Below the pieces are notes generated by a model that was not told the DNA's origin, made no database searches, and worked only from the letters and a program-made list of their open reading frames with translations. Positions 5,284-5,896 of a DNA stretch of 5,896 nucleotides are shown here, in pieces. The stretch's first letter is position 1. Every line of letters begins with the position of its first letter. Source of the stretch: Coleofasciculus sp. S288 (lineage in GTDB: Bacteria > Cyanobacteriota > Cyanobacteriia > Cyanobacteriales > Coleofasciculaceae); assembly GCA_020216575.1 (NCBI GenBank), contig JAIUYC010000299.1, forward strand, positions 1 through 5,896, written 5' to 3'. The position numbers and the translations under genes were made by a program.

Positions 5284-5896
5284 TTAGTCCTTGCTGCTAA
5301 TACGCTCAACTAAGCCATCGAGTTCTTGTTGCATCTGAGTGCGGACTCGTTCGTAGCAGGCGTCCACATAATCGCGATCGCTAGCGGCTTCCCTACCATA
5401 GTACTCGAACACAATCGGCGCACAGACACGGGTATGCATCTGCACGGGGAGGGGAATATTGGGCAGAGGACCAAGTGCTAGTCCCCAAGGCAACCCCAAA
5501 TAAATTGGAAACACCCCAATATCCGCGTCTAACAACTGGGGGAAGCCCCATTCTTGGAGTTGTCGCATCTGCTGGTGGAAATCCGCCAGAACAATCAAGG
5601 TATCGTGAGCACCGTAAGAAATAATTGGCACAATTGGCACTTCTTCCCGCAGTGCCAGTTTGATGAATCCCTTACGCCCTGCAAAGTAAATTTTGTGGCG
5701 CAGGCTGTGGGGACGGAACATATCTTCGGCCCCTCCAGGATAGACGAGTACGGCAGCATCTCGCTGAAGCGCAGCGATCGCCATTTTGGGGTGAGCGAGG
5801 ATCGCCCCGAATTGAGCAGCTGTCTTAGGGAAAGGTGTAAACTTCCAAGCCAAGCGGTGCATCAGGGCATAAGTTACGCGATCGTAGCCAAACCTG
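5284..5896 (-). CDS. Lysophospholipid/diacylglycerol acyltransferase-like protein, N-terminus outside window
   Basis: The frame is open to the right edge: 11 more in-frame codons (RFGYDRVTYAL) precede the first visible Met at 5860-5862, so the true start lies beyond the window and that Met is internal. About 203 residues are visible. Numbered from the visible Met, VYPGGAED (40-47) is the family's substrate-binding block, RKGFIKLAL (63-71) and PIVPI (76-80) match the following block, and PLPVQMHTRVCAPI (137-150) matches the late P-x-P strand of PlsC/LPLAT proteins of the MGAT/DGAT2-like branch. The catalytic HX4D motif would lie upstream and cannot be checked. The likely reaction is transfer of an acyl chain to a glycerolipid at the inner or thylakoid membrane; the exact acceptor is unknown. 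The visible part has no frameshift or gap. It carries two HIP1 sites, unlike its downstream neighbour. Confidence 0.88.
   Translation of the reverse strand, partial: RFGYDRVTYALMHRLAWKFTPFPKTAAQFGAILAHPKMAIAALQRDAAVLVYPGGAEDMFRPHSLRHKIYFAGRKGFIKLALREEVPIVPIISYGAHDTLIVLADFHQQMRQLQEWGFPQLLDADIGVFPIYLGLPWGLALGPLPNIPLPVQMHTRVCAPIVFEYYGREAASDRDYVDACYERVRTQMQQELDGLVERISSKD

Noticed and set aside
1..5896. CRISPR array, tRNA/rRNA gene, transposase or defence system
   Set aside because: No regularly spaced repeats, tRNA-like folds, transposase motifs or nuclease/toxin pairs were found; the EEP protein is membrane-anchored and looks like a phosphoesterase, not a defence nuclease.

Overview
The window reads as chromosomal DNA from a cyanobacterium, probably a filamentous or large-genome one. 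Nine copies of the cyanobacterial octamer GCGATCGC (HIP1) lie in 5.9 kb. There are degenerate heptamer repeats, a perfect palindromic repeat of a type dispersed in such genomes, and a plant-type [2Fe-2S] ferredoxin. No mobile-element gene, RNA gene or CRISPR array was found.

Layout. (1) The first 237 bases hold the C-terminal end of an unrecognised Asn/Ser/Pro-rich protein (+), followed by a perfect hairpin repeat. (2) 437-1227 (+) is a compact two-gene unit: a plant-type ferredoxin whose stop codon overlaps the GTG start of a small hydrophobic protein that resembles DUF697. (3) 1345-2622 (-) is a lipoprotein of the PQQ-type glucose/sorbosone dehydrogenase family, convergent with the ferredoxin unit. 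(4) 2807-4027 (+) is a two-domain ChrA chromate transporter, divergent from the dehydrogenase. The shared upstream region contains palindromes, repeat-like sequence and what looks like the truncated tail of a lost gene whose stop codon still overlaps the chrA start. (5) 4171-5181 (-) is a membrane-anchored endonuclease/exonuclease/phosphatase-fold protein whose last codons are built from a heptamer repeat. (6) 5284-5896 (-) is the C-terminal two thirds or so of a lysophospholipid/diacylglycerol acyltransferase-like protein that runs off the right edge.

How the genes work together. Only the ferredoxin/membrane protein pair is clearly linked, by a 4-base overlap and a ribosome binding site inside the upstream gene. 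It could be a dedicated electron-carrier and membrane-partner module, but its function is unknown. The acyltransferase and the phosphatase-fold gene share a strand with about 100 bases between them and both could act on lipids; that link is speculative. The rest looks like ordinary mosaic cyanobacterial gene order with traces of gene decay between genes. I see no convincing large new system. The best leads are the ferredoxin/DUF697-like pair and the gene remnant fused to the chrA start.
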